Shown here: positions 6,571 to 14,306 of the stretch, one piece after another | How positions within the stretch are numbered: the first letter of the stretch is position 1 | How the letters are laid out: the number at the start of each line of letters is the position of its first letter | Assembly: GCA_052387955.1 (NCBI GenBank) | Contig: JBQTIQ010000080.1 | Location: 1-30,887 of the forward strand | Length of the DNA stretch: 30,887 bases | Reading direction: 5' to 3' | Source of the DNA: JBQTIQ01 sp052387955 | GTDB lineage: Bacteria; Actinomycetota; Acidimicrobiia; Acidimicrobiales; JACDCH01 | Translations under genes and position numbers: made by a program | The notes under the pieces: model-generated | Databases searched by the model: none | The model's input: the letters and a program-made list of their open reading frames with translations, nothing else | What the model was told of the DNA's origin: nothing

Positions 6571-8766
6571 GTGTCTGAGAGCGGTAGCGAAAGCGAGAAC
6601 CCAGTAATCCCCTCCCCCACTCCCAAGGAGGGTCGGCCGCTGTCGAACCAGGACTGGTGGCCGAACCAGCTGAACCTGCAGGTTCTCCACGACCACTCGC
6701 CCGAGTCCGATCCGATGGGCGCGGGCTTCAACTATGCAGAGGAGTTCAAGACCCTTGACCTCGACGCCCTGAAGCAGGACGTCTTCGAGATGATGACGAC
6801 GTCCCAGGACTGGTGGCCGGCCGACTACGGCCACTACGGGCCGCTGTTCATCCGGATGAGCTGGCACGCCGCCGGCACCTACCGCATCGCCGATGGCCGG
6901 GGCGGTGGCGGCTCCGGCGCGCAGCGCTTCGCCCCTCTCAACAGTTGGCCTGACAACGCCAACCTCGACAAGGCCCGTCGGCTGCTGTGGCCGGTGAAGC
7001 AGAAGTACGGCCGCAAGATCTCCATGGCCGATCTGATCGTCTTCGCCGGCAACTGTGCGCTGGAATCGATGGGGTTCGAGACCTTCGGTTTCGCGTTCGG
7101 GCGACCCGACGTCTGGGAGCCCGACGAGGTCTTCTGGGGCTCTGAGGACACGTGGCTCGGAGACGAGCGCTACAGCGGCGAGAGGGAGCTCGCCGGTCCT
7201 CTCGGGGCCGTGCAGCTGGGCCTCATCTACGTGAACCCGGAGGGGCCCAACGGCAACCCGGACCCCCTCGCCTCGGCCAAGGACATCCGAGAGACCTTCA
7301 GCCGCATGGCGATGAACGACGAGGAGACGGCTGCGCTCATCATCGGCGGCCACACGTTCGGGAAGTGCCATGGCGCCGGCGATCCCGACCTCGTCGGCCC
7401 GGAGCCCGAGGGTTGCCCGGTAGAGGCGCAAGGCTTGGGCTGGCAGACCAACTTCGGCACCGGCAAGGGCGTCGACACGATCACCAGCGGGCTCGAAGGC
7501 GCATGGACCAACGAGCCCACGACGTGGGACAACGGTTACCTCGACAACCTGTTCGACTACGACTACGAGCTGACGACCAGCCCCGCCGGCGCGAACCAGT
7601 GGACCCCCAAGGATCCCGCAGCTCAGGGCACCGTGCCGGATGCTCACGACCTGTCCAAGCGGCACGCCCCCATGATGCTGACGACGGACCTCGCGCTGAA
7701 GGTGGACCCGATCTACGCCCCGATCGCGAAGCGCTTCCACGAGAACCCGGACCAGCTCGCCGACGCTTTCGCCAAAGCCTGGTACAAGCTCTTGCACCGC
7801 GACATGGGCCCTGTCACGCGCTACCTCGGCCCGTGGGTCCCGGAGCCGCAGCTGTGGCAGGACCCCGTCCCCGCGGTTGATCACGACCTGATCGGGGAGG
7901 CGGACATCGCTGCCCTCAAGGGCAAGATCCTCGCATCGGGGCTGTCGATCTCCCGGCTGGTCTCCACCGCTTGGGCCTCGGCGGCCAGCTTCCGAGGCAC
8001 CGACATGCGCGGAGGGGCCAACGGGGCGCGGGTACGCCTTGCACCCCAGAAGGACTGGGAGGTCAACGAGCCCGCCGAACTGGCCAGGGCGCTGCAGGCG
8101 CTCGAGCAGGTCCAACAGGACTTCAACAGCTCGCAGTCGGGCGGGACCAAGGTCTCGCTCGCCGACGTGATCGTCCTGGGCGGCTGCGCCGCCGTCGAGC
8201 AAGCGGCGAAGAACGCCGGACATGACGTACTGGTCCCGTTCGCGCCGGGCCGCGGCGACGCCTCGCAAGAGCAGACCGACGTGGAATCGTTCGCCGTACT
8301 CGAACCGACCGCCGACGGGTTCCGCAACTACTCCCGTGCCGGAGAGAAGTTGCCGGCGGAGCAGCGGCTGCTGGACCGAGCGAACCTGTTGTCGTTGACC
8401 GCTCCCGAGATGACGGTCCTCGTCGGCGGCATGCGTGCCCTGAATGCCAACTTCGGGGCATCCGCGCACGGCGTCTTCACCGACCGGCCCGAGACGTTGA
8501 CCAACGACTTCTTCGTGAACCTGCTCGACATGGGCACGGAATGGAAGGCGTCCATCTCGGCTGAGAACGCGTACGACGGCCGCAACCGCGCGACGGGCGC
8601 GCTCACCTGGACCGCCACCGCCGCCGACCTCGTCTTCGGTGCGAACTCCCAGCTCCGTGCCATCTCGGAGGTCTATGCCGGCGACGACGCTAAGGAGAAG
8701 TTCGTGCATGACTTCGTGGCTGCGTGGGACAAGGTCATGAAGCTCGATCGCTTCGACCTCGCCTGA
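6571..8766 (+). CDS. katG: Catalase-peroxidase KatG
   Basis: This haem enzyme breaks down hydrogen peroxide (catalase and peroxidase activity) in the cytosol. The start is set at GTG 6571 because AGGAG lies at 6560-6564 with a six-base spacer. The ATG at 6532 sits in the fur remnant, and the ATG at 6565 touches the binding site. The product is about 731 residues, normal for the family. Visible motifs are RMSWHAAGTYR (distal Arg, Trp and His, from 6853), the Tyr in GLIYVNPEGP and Met in FSRMAMNDEE, which with the distal Trp form the Met-Tyr-Trp adduct, and GGHTFGKCHGAG with the proximal haem His. The residue corresponding to Ser315 of the mycobacterial enzyme is Ser (in TITSGLE). The second peroxidase-like half is complete. 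Its usual repressor is truncated, so expression may be constitutive or under another regulator. Confidence 0.95.
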   Translation: MSESGSESENPVIPSPTPKEGRPLSNQDWWPNQLNLQVLHDHSPESDPMGAGFNYAEEFKTLDLDALKQDVFEMMTTSQDWWPADYGHYGPLFIRMSWHAAGTYRIADGRGGGGSGAQRFAPLNSWPDNANLDKARRLLWPVKQKYGRKISMADLIVFAGNCALESMGFETFGFAFGRPDVWEPDEVFWGSEDTWLGDERYSGERELAGPLGAVQLGLIYVNPEGPNGNPDPLASAKDIRETFSRMAMNDEETAALIIGGHTFGKCHGAGDPDLVGPEPEGCPVEAQGLGWQTNFGTGKGVDTITSGLEGAWTNEPTTWDNGYLDNLFDYDYELTTSPAGANQWTPKDPAAQGTVPDAHDLSKRHAPMMLTTDLALKVDPIYAPIAKRFHENPDQLADAFAKAWYKLLHRDMGPVTRYLGPWVPEPQLWQDPVPAVDHDLIGEADIAALKGKILASGLSISRLVSTAWASAASFRGTDMRGGANGARVRLAPQKDWEVNEPAELARALQALEQVQQDFNSSQSGGTKVSLADVIVLGGCAAVEQAAKNAGHDVLVPFAPGRGDASQEQTDVESFAVLEPTADGFRNYSRAGEKLPAEQRLLDRANLLSLTAPEMTVLVGGMRALNANFGASAHGVFTDRPETLTNDFFVNLLDMGTEWKASISAENAYDGRNRATGALTWTATAADLVFGANSQLRAISEVYAGDDAKEKFVHDFVAAWDKVMKLDRFDLA

Positions 8767-8781
8767 CCGACGCCGCCCGTC

Positions 8782-8809
8782 GGTGACCGGTCCACCCGGA
8801 CCGGTCACC
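8782..8809 (+). terminator. katG terminator hairpin
   Basis: GGTGACCGGTCC (8782-8793) and GGACCGGTCACC (8798-8809) form a perfect 12-bp stem with the four-base loop ACCC. It starts 15 bases after the katG stop. No T tract follows, as is common in actinobacteria. Because a perfect hairpin reads the same on both strands, it could also stop transcription arriving from the convergent gene at 9075. Confidence 0.75.
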
Positions 8810-8829
8810 AGGCACCACGAGCTGGGGGG

Positions 8830-8880
8830 CTGCGCCCCCCCGCCCCCCATCGCCGCCCGGCTCCCTAGCGGTCGCTCGGT
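8830..8880 (+). repeat. Intergenic GC-rich element, copy 2 (pairs with 1880-1930)
   Basis: This stretch runs from a G-run through CCCCATCG and CGCCCGGCTC to CTCGGTCG. It matches the post-khtU element with about five mismatches in 36 bases. It is part of the 308-base gene-free stretch 8767-9074 between katG and the convergent NTPase-Sel1 gene. That stretch otherwise holds the katG terminator, an inverted repeat and the right 10-bp direct repeat. Confidence 0.5.
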
Positions 8881-8884
8881 CGGC

Positions 8885-8940
8885 ATCTGCTCGGTCCCGA
8901 AACTTGTCACAACGTCAAGCATTCTCAGGACCGAGCAGAT
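8885..8940. repeat. Perfect 13-bp inverted repeat with 30-base centre
   Basis: ATCTGCTCGGTCC (8885-8897) and GGACCGAGCAGAT (8928-8940) are exact reverse complements. The centre carries a small nested pair, CTTG and CAAG. The centre is AT-richer than its surroundings. The right arm runs directly into the 10-bp direct repeat at 8936-8945. It could be a bidirectional terminator or the end of a mobile segment, and I cannot decide between them. Confidence 0.6.
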
Positions 8941-8945
8941 CTAGA
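8936..8945. repeat. Right copy of the 10-bp direct repeat flanking fur/katG
   Basis: CAGATCTAGA is identical to 6326-6335. Together the two enclose a 2.6-kb block. It overlaps the right arm of the 13-bp inverted repeat by five bases. Confidence 0.55.
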
Positions 8946-9074
8946 GGCACCACGCGAGCAGCTCAGCCGGTTCGTTTCTTGTCTACTGAGCAGCAGGTCA
9001 CCCCGGCCCATGGCGGCAGGGTCGCCGGCGACGTTGGTCCACACGCCGGCGCCCTCGACGACGACCCTGCCGCG

Positions 9075-11369
9075 CTAGGGCTCGACGTCGACCTCGGCGT
9101 CGTCCTCCTCGATGTCGCCGGGCCGTAGGCTCTCGAGGCCGGCCACGGCGTCCTCGACGCCGAGAGCGGCTGCGTCGCGCCACCACTGCGCCGCGCCGTC
9201 GTCGCCATCGATCCGGCATTGGTACTGACGCAGCAGGCCGAGGTTGAACATCGCCCCGGCGTGGCCGAGGGCGGCGGCTGCCCGCCACCAGAACTCGGCA
9301 CCATCGTCGCCGTCGATCTGGCCCCGTTGTTGGCAGAGGGCCCCCACACCGAATGCGGCGTCGGCGTGACCGCGACCGGCCGCCGCCCGCCACCAGAACT
9401 CGGCACCATCGTCCCCTTCGACCTGGCCCGCGGCGCGCAGCACGGCTCCGAGGTTGTACATGGCCCCGGCGTGACCCAGGGAGGCCGCCTGCCGGTACCA
9501 CGACCGACCTTCGGGCGTACGGCTCGAAGCGTCGTCCATGAGGCGCCCGAGGTTGAACATCGCTTCGGCGTGACCGAGCCGGGCGGCATTGCGCCACCAC
9601 GCCTCGGCTCCGTCGTCCCCGTCGAGGCGGCCTCGCTGGGCCGCGACGACCCCAAGATTGGCCATCGCACCGGCATGGCCGAGCCCGGCGGCGGCCCGCC
9701 ACCAAGTCTCGGCGCCGTCTTCCCCGTCGAGGCGGCCTCGCTGGGCCGCGAGGAGGGCGAGGTTGGCCATGGCATCGGCATGGCCGAGCCCGGCGGCGGC
9801 GCGCCACCAGGTCTCGGCCTCGGCCCGGTCGTCGTCGCGGTCTCGCGATGCGAGCAGGTTGCCCAAGTTGGCCATAGCCCGGACCTCACCGTCGGCCGCG
9901 GCGCGCCGCCACCACGGCTCGGCCCCGTCGGTGCCGTCGACACGGCCCTGCGCCGCCAGCAGCGAGGCGAGCCGATTGACGGCGTCGAGGATGCCGGCGC
10001 CGGCTGCCCGGCGGTACCACGCCTCGATCTCGGCGGCGCGGTCGCCGGTCCCGCTCCCTTCCTCGGCCAGGAGGGCGAGGTTGAACATGGCGTCACCAGC
10101 GCCGAGATCGGCCGCGGCGCCCCACCATGCGGCGGCCCCGCGACCATCACTGTCGAGGTAGGCCAGGGTCCCGATGGCCAGCATGTCGGCCGGCTCGAGG
10201 ACGCCCGCGGGCAGGTCGGCCAGCCAGACCGGAAGCCGCCGTTGACGGGTGAGCCGGCCGGCGACACCGTCGTCGAGCCGGTAGCCGGACGGTTGGCCGG
10301 GCAGGTTCGGGTAGAGCAGCGCTCGCCGGCCGCCGGGCCGCATCGTCGCCCAGGCCACCGCTTGATCGAGGTCGTCAGGATCGAAAGGTTGCGCCGTGGT
10401 CTGGGCCTGGTACCGCTCGACGAACGGGCCGAGCTTGTCCAGCGGCACGCTGCGACCGGGACGGATCAACCACCAGTCCAGCGCCGCGTCCATCAGCGCC
10501 GCGGCCAGCGGGAACGTGAGTCGAGCGGCACCGACCCTCTCGGTCAGCCGGCGCACGCCGGCGAACTTCTCGGAGAGGTGCCGGATCTCGCGCCGGGTGC
10601 CGACCAGTTCCGGGTGACGGGCCCACAAGCCGCCCATCTCGGCCGGGTTCAGCGACGCTGACAGTGGGACGGCGTTGGCGTGTAGCCGGATGGCCGTCTT
10701 GGGCTCGACGGTGTGGGCCAGACGGGTGTCGGGGGTGAGCTTCAGCCCGGCCGTGAGGCAGGTCCCGACGACCACCACGTGCCGGTGGGGGTCGTGGGTC
10801 AGCGCGTGGAGGTCGTCGAGGACGACGGCGTCGCCGGCATCGGCCAAGTGGAAGTGGATGTCGTCGAGGACGACCACGAGCGGGACGCCCGGGTCCGGCC
10901 CGGCCGCCGGACCACCGGTCCCGCCGAGATCCCGCACGAACTCCGCGAGAGGCCGCGTGCCCACCCCGGGGCGGGAGATCCAGGCCACCGGAGGGTCGAT
11001 CCCGGCCGAACGGGAGCCGGCCACGAGCCGCTCGAGGAGCGTGCGGGTCTTGCCCGCCGTGGGGGGGCCAGATACCACGATCAGCCGGTGCCACCCCGGC
11101 GGTCGCGCCGGGTCGAAGGCCACCGCCACCGCGGTGTCGAGGGTCTGGTCGGCAGAGCGTTCGACGTAGACGGGCACGGCGCCGCCGGCCTCGTCCGATC
11201 GCTGCGAGGGCCACAGGTCGTCCCACGGGAGGTCGTCGAGGCGGAACATCCCGCCGAAGCAGCACCACCGGTCGAGGTCGGACCGTTCGGGGGGCTCGGG
11301 CCGTTCGGGCTCGCGACCGCCGTCGCCGTCCTCGGCGCGTCCCGCCGGCCGGCGCAGGCTCTCGCTCAC
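9075..11369 (-). CDS. P-loop NTPase fused to about ten Sel1-like repeats
   Basis: This 764-residue protein has two parts. Residues about 90-400 form an ATPase-like domain with Walker A GPPTAGKT (101-108) after a hydrophobic strand, and Walker B VVVLDDIH (165-172). A following strand HVVVVGTCLT looks like a sensor-1 position, and then comes a helical region. From about residue 408 to 745 there are around ten Sel1-like repeats of 34-37 residues, each beginning WWRxAAxxGHxxAMxNLG, several separated by an acidic DGDDGAE linker. Sel1 repeats form helical solenoids that bind proteins. The C-terminus is acidic. There is no signal peptide, so the protein is probably cytosolic. The start is GTG 11369, because a -10-like TATCCA (11376-11381) lies six bases upstream, implying a leaderless mRNA. 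The order resembles STAND-type sensor ATPases with a repeat sensor. The function is unknown and the STAND assignment is inference. Confidence 0.75.
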   Translation of the reverse strand: MSESLRRPAGRAEDGDGGREPERPEPPERSDLDRWCCFGGMFRLDDLPWDDLWPSQRSDEAGGAVPVYVERSADQTLDTAVAVAFDPARPPGWHRLIVVSGPPTAGKTRTLLERLVAGSRSAGIDPPVAWISRPGVGTRPLAEFVRDLGGTGGPAAGPDPGVPLVVVLDDIHFHLADAGDAVVLDDLHALTHDPHRHVVVVGTCLTAGLKLTPDTRLAHTVEPKTAIRLHANAVPLSASLNPAEMGGLWARHPELVGTRREIRHLSEKFAGVRRLTERVGAARLTFPLAAALMDAALDWWLIRPGRSVPLDKLGPFVERYQAQTTAQPFDPDDLDQAVAWATMRPGGRRALLYPNLPGQPSGYRLDDGVAGRLTRQRRLPVWLADLPAGVLEPADMLAIGTLAYLDSDGRGAAAWWGAAADLGAGDAMFNLALLAEEGSGTGDRAAEIEAWYRRAAGAGILDAVNRLASLLAAQGRVDGTDGAEPWWRRAAADGEVRAMANLGNLLASRDRDDDRAEAETWWRAAAGLGHADAMANLALLAAQRGRLDGEDGAETWWRAAAGLGHAGAMANLGVVAAQRGRLDGDDGAEAWWRNAARLGHAEAMFNLGRLMDDASSRTPEGRSWYRQAASLGHAGAMYNLGAVLRAAGQVEGDDGAEFWWRAAAGRGHADAAFGVGALCQQRGQIDGDDGAEFWWRAAAALGHAGAMFNLGLLRQYQCRIDGDDGAAQWWRDAAALGVEDAVAGLESLRPGDIEEDDAEVDVEP

Positions 11370-11428
11370 CGACCTTGGATAGCACCCCCGGGCACGGCCC
11401 GCTACCGGCGTCGGCGTACCATCCCAGC
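11370..11428. promoter_or_regulatory. Divergent pair of leaderless-type promoters
   Basis: Only 59 bases separate two GTG starts. On the minus strand TATCCA lies exactly six bases before GTG 11369. On the plus strand TACCAT (11417-11422) lies exactly six bases before GTG 11429. Neither start has a Shine-Dalgarno sequence. A -10 box six to seven bases from the start codon is the usual sign of leaderless transcripts in actinobacteria. Confidence 0.6.
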
Positions 11429-12085
11429 GTGCGTATTGGGGTGGATGGGGGAGAGGCGGACGCCGAACCAAAGCCCGCGGGCCGGTTCTCGATCTGGCTG
11501 CGCGACATGAAGCAAGGGCTCGAGAGCGGCAGCGGGATGGACGTGCCCTGCGGAAGCTGCAACGCATGCTGCCGATCGACCCAGTTCATCCCCATAGGGC
11601 CCGACGAGACCGACGTCTTGGCCCACATTCCACCCCAGGCGCTGGTCCCGCTCCTCAGCCTGCCGCCCGGCCACCTCGTGATCGGCTACGACGAACACGG
11701 GCACTGCGCCATGTTGAAGGACGACCGGTGCACGATCTACGAGAACCGGCCGCGGGCCTGTCGCCTGTACGACTGTCGGATCTTCACCGCCGCCGGGATC
11801 GAGGTCGAAGAGCCGGAGAAGGTCTCGATCGCTCAACGCGCGCGGCACTGGCAGTTCGAGCACCCCACGCCGCTCGACCGTGCCGAGCACGACGCCGTCC
11901 GCGCTGCGGCCCGCTTCCTCGACAGCCTCCGCGACGTCGTGCCCGACGCGCCCGCGGCCAAGGACTGCGCCGAGTTGGCCGTGGTGGCGATCCGCTCCCA
12001 CGGCGCCTTTCTCCGCCGCGACACCGCCGCCACCGCCGCCACCGACGACTCCGACACCGCAGGGACCGCTCGACCGCCGCCGTGA
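11429..12085 (+). CDS. YkgJ family cysteine-cluster (zinc/iron-chelating) protein
   Basis: This 218-residue soluble protein is of the YkgJ/UPF0153 type, with the cysteine pattern of that family. C41, C44, C47 and C48 lie in PCGSCNACCRS, followed by C93 (HCAML), C101 (RCTIYENRPRACR), C111 and C116. Members bind zinc or an iron-sulfur cluster; the reaction is not established. The start is GTG 11429, chosen for the TACCAT box six bases upstream. An ATG at 11375 exists but lies across the divergent promoter. The C-terminus is a threonine/alanine/aspartate-rich tail that is probably disordered. It is transcribed away from the NTPase-Sel1 gene, with no other gene on the same strand before the tRNA. 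Confidence 0.85.
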   Translation: MRIGVDGGEADAEPKPAGRFSIWLRDMKQGLESGSGMDVPCGSCNACCRSTQFIPIGPDETDVLAHIPPQALVPLLSLPPGHLVIGYDEHGHCAMLKDDRCTIYENRPRACRLYDCRIFTAAGIEVEEPEKVSIAQRARHWQFEHPTPLDRAEHDAVRAAARFLDSLRDVVPDAPAAKDCAELAVVAIRSHGAFLRRDTAATAATDDSDTAGTARPPP

Positions 12086-12126
12086 CCACCGGCTCGCGCA
12101 GTGGTCATTGACCTGGGGATTCTCAG

Positions 12127-12200
12127 TGGGCCGTGAGGGAGTCGAACCCCCGACCCCTTGCGCGTCATGCAAGTGCTCTAACCAGCTGAGCTAACGGCCC
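12127..12200 (-). tRNA. tRNA-Val (anticodon GAC)
   Basis: On the minus strand the 74 bases fold as a full cloverleaf. The acceptor GGGCCGT pairs with ACGGCCC (7 bp). The D stem is GCTC/GAGC, the anticodon stem CTTGC/GCAAG with loop ATGACGC, and the T stem GGGGG/CCCTC with loop TTCGACT. The discriminator is A and CCA is not encoded. The loop places GAC at positions 34-36, decoding GUC. Position 37 is G, which is slightly unusual. Isotype confidence is lower than confidence that it is a tRNA. Confidence 0.93.
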
Positions 12201-12270
12201 GAGAGCGGGTCACAGTACCAGGGCGCCGGCCACCGATCGGACGCCGCGGCGACCGGGCCGGGCGTGTCGC

Positions 12271-13416
12271 TCAGAGATTGCCGCGGCGGGCCTGTTCACG
12301 CTCGATGGCCTCGAACAGGGCCTTGAAGTTGCCCTCACCGAAGCCCGTAGCGCCTTCGCGCTGGATGATCTCGAAGAACACGGTCGGGCGGTCGGTCACG
12401 CATTCGGTGAAGACCTGGAGCAGGTAGCCATCGGCGTCGCGGTCCACGAGGATGCCGAGTTCGGCCAGGCGGTCCCACGGGAGGTCGGCACCGAGATCGG
12501 CCAGGCGACGGCGGGCGTCGTCGTAGTAGGCGACGGGGACGTCGAGGAACCGCACGCCCCGCTCGCGGAGCGCCGCCACGCTGGTCACGATGTCGTCGGT
12601 AGCCAGGGCGATGTGTTGGACACCGGGCGACCCGTAGTAGTCGAGGTACTCGTCGATCTGGCTCTTGCGCCGGCCGGCGGCCGGCTCGTTGATGGGCAGC
12701 ACGACCCGGTCGTGGTCCCAGACCACCGTCGACATCAGCGCCGAGTACTCGGTCGAGATGGCGTCGGGGTCGAAATGGGCCAGCCGGTCGAAGCCGAGCG
12801 CCGACTGGTAGTAGCCGACCCAGCGGTCGAGCTGGCCCTGTTCGACGTTCCCGACGACGTGGTCGACCCGGTCGATGCCGACGGGAGCGCCCAGGGGATC
12901 GACGTAGTCGGCGGCCTCGAACTGGGGCGCGAACGGCCCTCGGTAGCGGGACCGGTCGAGGAAGGTGTGCACGGTCTCGCCGTACGTGGCGATGGCGGCG
13001 TGGCGAACGGTGCCCCGCCCGTCGACATCGACGTCGTTCGCGGGGGGCCGTACCGGGACGGCGCCGCGGGAGAGGGCGCCGGCGTAGGCGTCATCGACGT
13101 CGTCGACGAGAAAAGCGACGTCCCGGACACCGTCGCCGTGGCGGCGGACGTGGGCGGCGATGGGCGAACCCGGGTGCAGGGCGCCGGTGACGAGGAACCG
13201 GACCTTGCCCTGCGCGAGCAGGTAGCTCACCCGGTCACGGCGCCCCGTCTCGGGCCCGGCGTGGGCCACGAACCGGAAGCCGAAGGCCGAGGCCAGGAAG
13301 CCGGCGAACGTGCGGGCATTGCCGACCCACCATTCGAGGTGGTCGATGCCGACCAGGTGCGGCGCCGGGAGTTGTTCGGCGTCACGGCTCCCGGCGACGG
13401 GCACGGTGCTCGTCAT
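12271..13416 (-). CDS. hppD: 4-hydroxyphenylpyruvate dioxygenase
   Basis: This non-haem Fe(II) enzyme converts 4-hydroxyphenylpyruvate and oxygen to homogentisate in tyrosine breakdown, in the cytosol. The 381-residue product has the two vicinal-oxygen-chelate halves. The first starts at LVGIDHLEWWVGNA, the second at GIDRVDHVVGNV. The 2-His-1-Glu iron site is visible as H186 (VDHVV), H268 (VQHIAL) and E349 (FFEII). The C-terminal helix GFGEGNFKALFEAIE, which closes the active site, is intact. The ATG at 13416 overlaps the stop of the upstream haem-oxygenase-like gene (ATGA), so the two form a coupled operon. No homogentisate dioxygenase or fumarylacetoacetase lies in this window. Confidence 0.95.
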   Translation of the reverse strand: MTSTVPVAGSRDAEQLPAPHLVGIDHLEWWVGNARTFAGFLASAFGFRFVAHAGPETGRRDRVSYLLAQGKVRFLVTGALHPGSPIAAHVRRHGDGVRDVAFLVDDVDDAYAGALSRGAVPVRPPANDVDVDGRGTVRHAAIATYGETVHTFLDRSRYRGPFAPQFEAADYVDPLGAPVGIDRVDHVVGNVEQGQLDRWVGYYQSALGFDRLAHFDPDAISTEYSALMSTVVWDHDRVVLPINEPAAGRRKSQIDEYLDYYGSPGVQHIALATDDIVTSVAALRERGVRFLDVPVAYYDDARRRLADLGADLPWDRLAELGILVDRDADGYLLQVFTECVTDRPTVFFEIIQREGATGFGEGNFKALFEAIEREQARRGNL

Positions 13417-14183
13417 GCCGCCACCTGTCCCGTCCGGTCGCGGTCGAGGCCCTCCCAGAAGACCTGTACCGCGTCGAGCACGGCGGCGCCGGCAGCGAGG
13501 AAACGGTCCTCGTCGAACCACGGCTCGTCGTAGACGGCGGACAGCTCGTCGGCGGTGTGAGCCGCGTGCTGGTCCTCGACCCGGTCGTGCCACGTCCAGA
13601 AGCCGAGCGCCAGACCGGGGCACTGCCGGTCGCGGAACTCCCGCAGGCCGGCGATGAGCTCCTTCCAGAAGCCGGCCGCGGCCCAGTTCTCCACCGCATG
13701 GGAAGCGCCTTCGGACTCCGACGGGTCGTCCGAGCCGTAGATGCGCAGGAGCTCGTCGCAGAAGTGCAGCGTGGCCGGCGTGGCGTGGCGCCGCTTGCCG
13801 AGATCGACGAAACCGAGGCCGAGCGGCTCGGCGAAACGCACCAGCCATTCGAAGTGGGCAGCCGAGCTCCGGAAGCGGCTGCCTTCGACGGTGCCGTCAC
13901 CGGCGACGCCCTCCTCGTCGGCGCGACCGTTGAAGGCCACCCCCAGCTCGTTCATGAGGATCTCCTTGCCGGCGTGATAGGCGGCGAGGGTCGGGGCGTT
14001 GATGACCTTGCGCAGCTGGGCCTCGACGAAGAGGTGGCTGAACACCGAGAACTGGACGGTGAGGTGCCGTACGTCGGCTGCCGTGGCCTGCCCGCGGGCG
14101 AACCAGGCGGTATAGGGGTTGGCGACCACCACCGGATGACGGTGGACGGACTCGTCGACTCGGGCCCGGAAGTCGTCGATCAC
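13413..14183 (-). CDS. Haem-oxygenase-like putative diiron enzyme (TenA/PqqC/CADD-type fold)
   Basis: The 256-residue, mostly helical product resembles the iron-containing redox/HDO superfamily related to TenA and PqqC. Early helices contain QFSVFSHLFVEAQLRKVIN (E54) and HAGKEILMNELG. Later helices hold SHAVENW (H162, E165) and FWTWHDRVEDQHAAH (H199, E203, H206). This spacing of acidic and histidine residues fits a two-metal site like that of CADD-type enzymes, but exact ligands are my inference. The start is GTG 14183, set by GAGGAGG five bases upstream; a longer frame exists without such a site. It overlaps hppD by four bases, so it probably acts in or beside tyrosine/4-hydroxyphenylpyruvate metabolism. 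The substrate is unknown. Confidence 0.7.
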   Translation of the reverse strand: MIDDFRARVDESVHRHPVVVANPYTAWFARGQATAADVRHLTVQFSVFSHLFVEAQLRKVINAPTLAAYHAGKEILMNELGVAFNGRADEEGVAGDGTVEGSRFRSSAAHFEWLVRFAEPLGLGFVDLGKRRHATPATLHFCDELLRIYGSDDPSESEGASHAVENWAAAGFWKELIAGLREFRDRQCPGLALGFWTWHDRVEDQHAAHTADELSAVYDEPWFDEDRFLAAGAAVLDAVQVFWEGLDRDRTGQVAA

Positions 14184-14306
14184 GGAGGCCTCCTCAGGAC
14201 GATGTGCTCGTTCGAGTGAACGGCGGTCCGTCGCGCCTGTCAACTGTCAGGAGCTTGCTTATACAGATCGCTCATCCCGGAGCCGACGGCGCCTACGATC
14301 CGGCAC
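14184..14306. promoter_or_regulatory. Divergent control region between the hppD operon and its Lrp-type regulator
   Basis: For the plus strand, TACGAT at 14294-14299 lies seven bases before the lrp ATG, suggesting a leaderless transcript. For the minus strand, a perfect TTGACA (-35) lies at 14238-14243, with TTCACT 17 bases further on as a weak -10 (14215-14220). The words TGACA and TGACA are repeated head to tail around 14238-14250. The AT-richer patch at 14255-14270 is a plausible Lrp/AsnC operator. Confidence 0.5.

Noticed and set aside
6331..8922. Very long open frame antisense to katG
   Set aside because: It mirrors katG codon by codon in GC-rich DNA and has no family features of its own; katG is complete with all catalytic motifs.
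9180..10140. Tandem DNA repeats of about 105 bp as a non-coding array
   Set aside because: They are fully explained as the codons for the Sel1 repeats.
9219..10661. Long plus-strand open frame opposite the NTPase-Sel1 gene
   Set aside because: It repeats the Sel1 units in antisense, with no start signal; the minus strand gives clear Walker motifs and Sel1 repeats.
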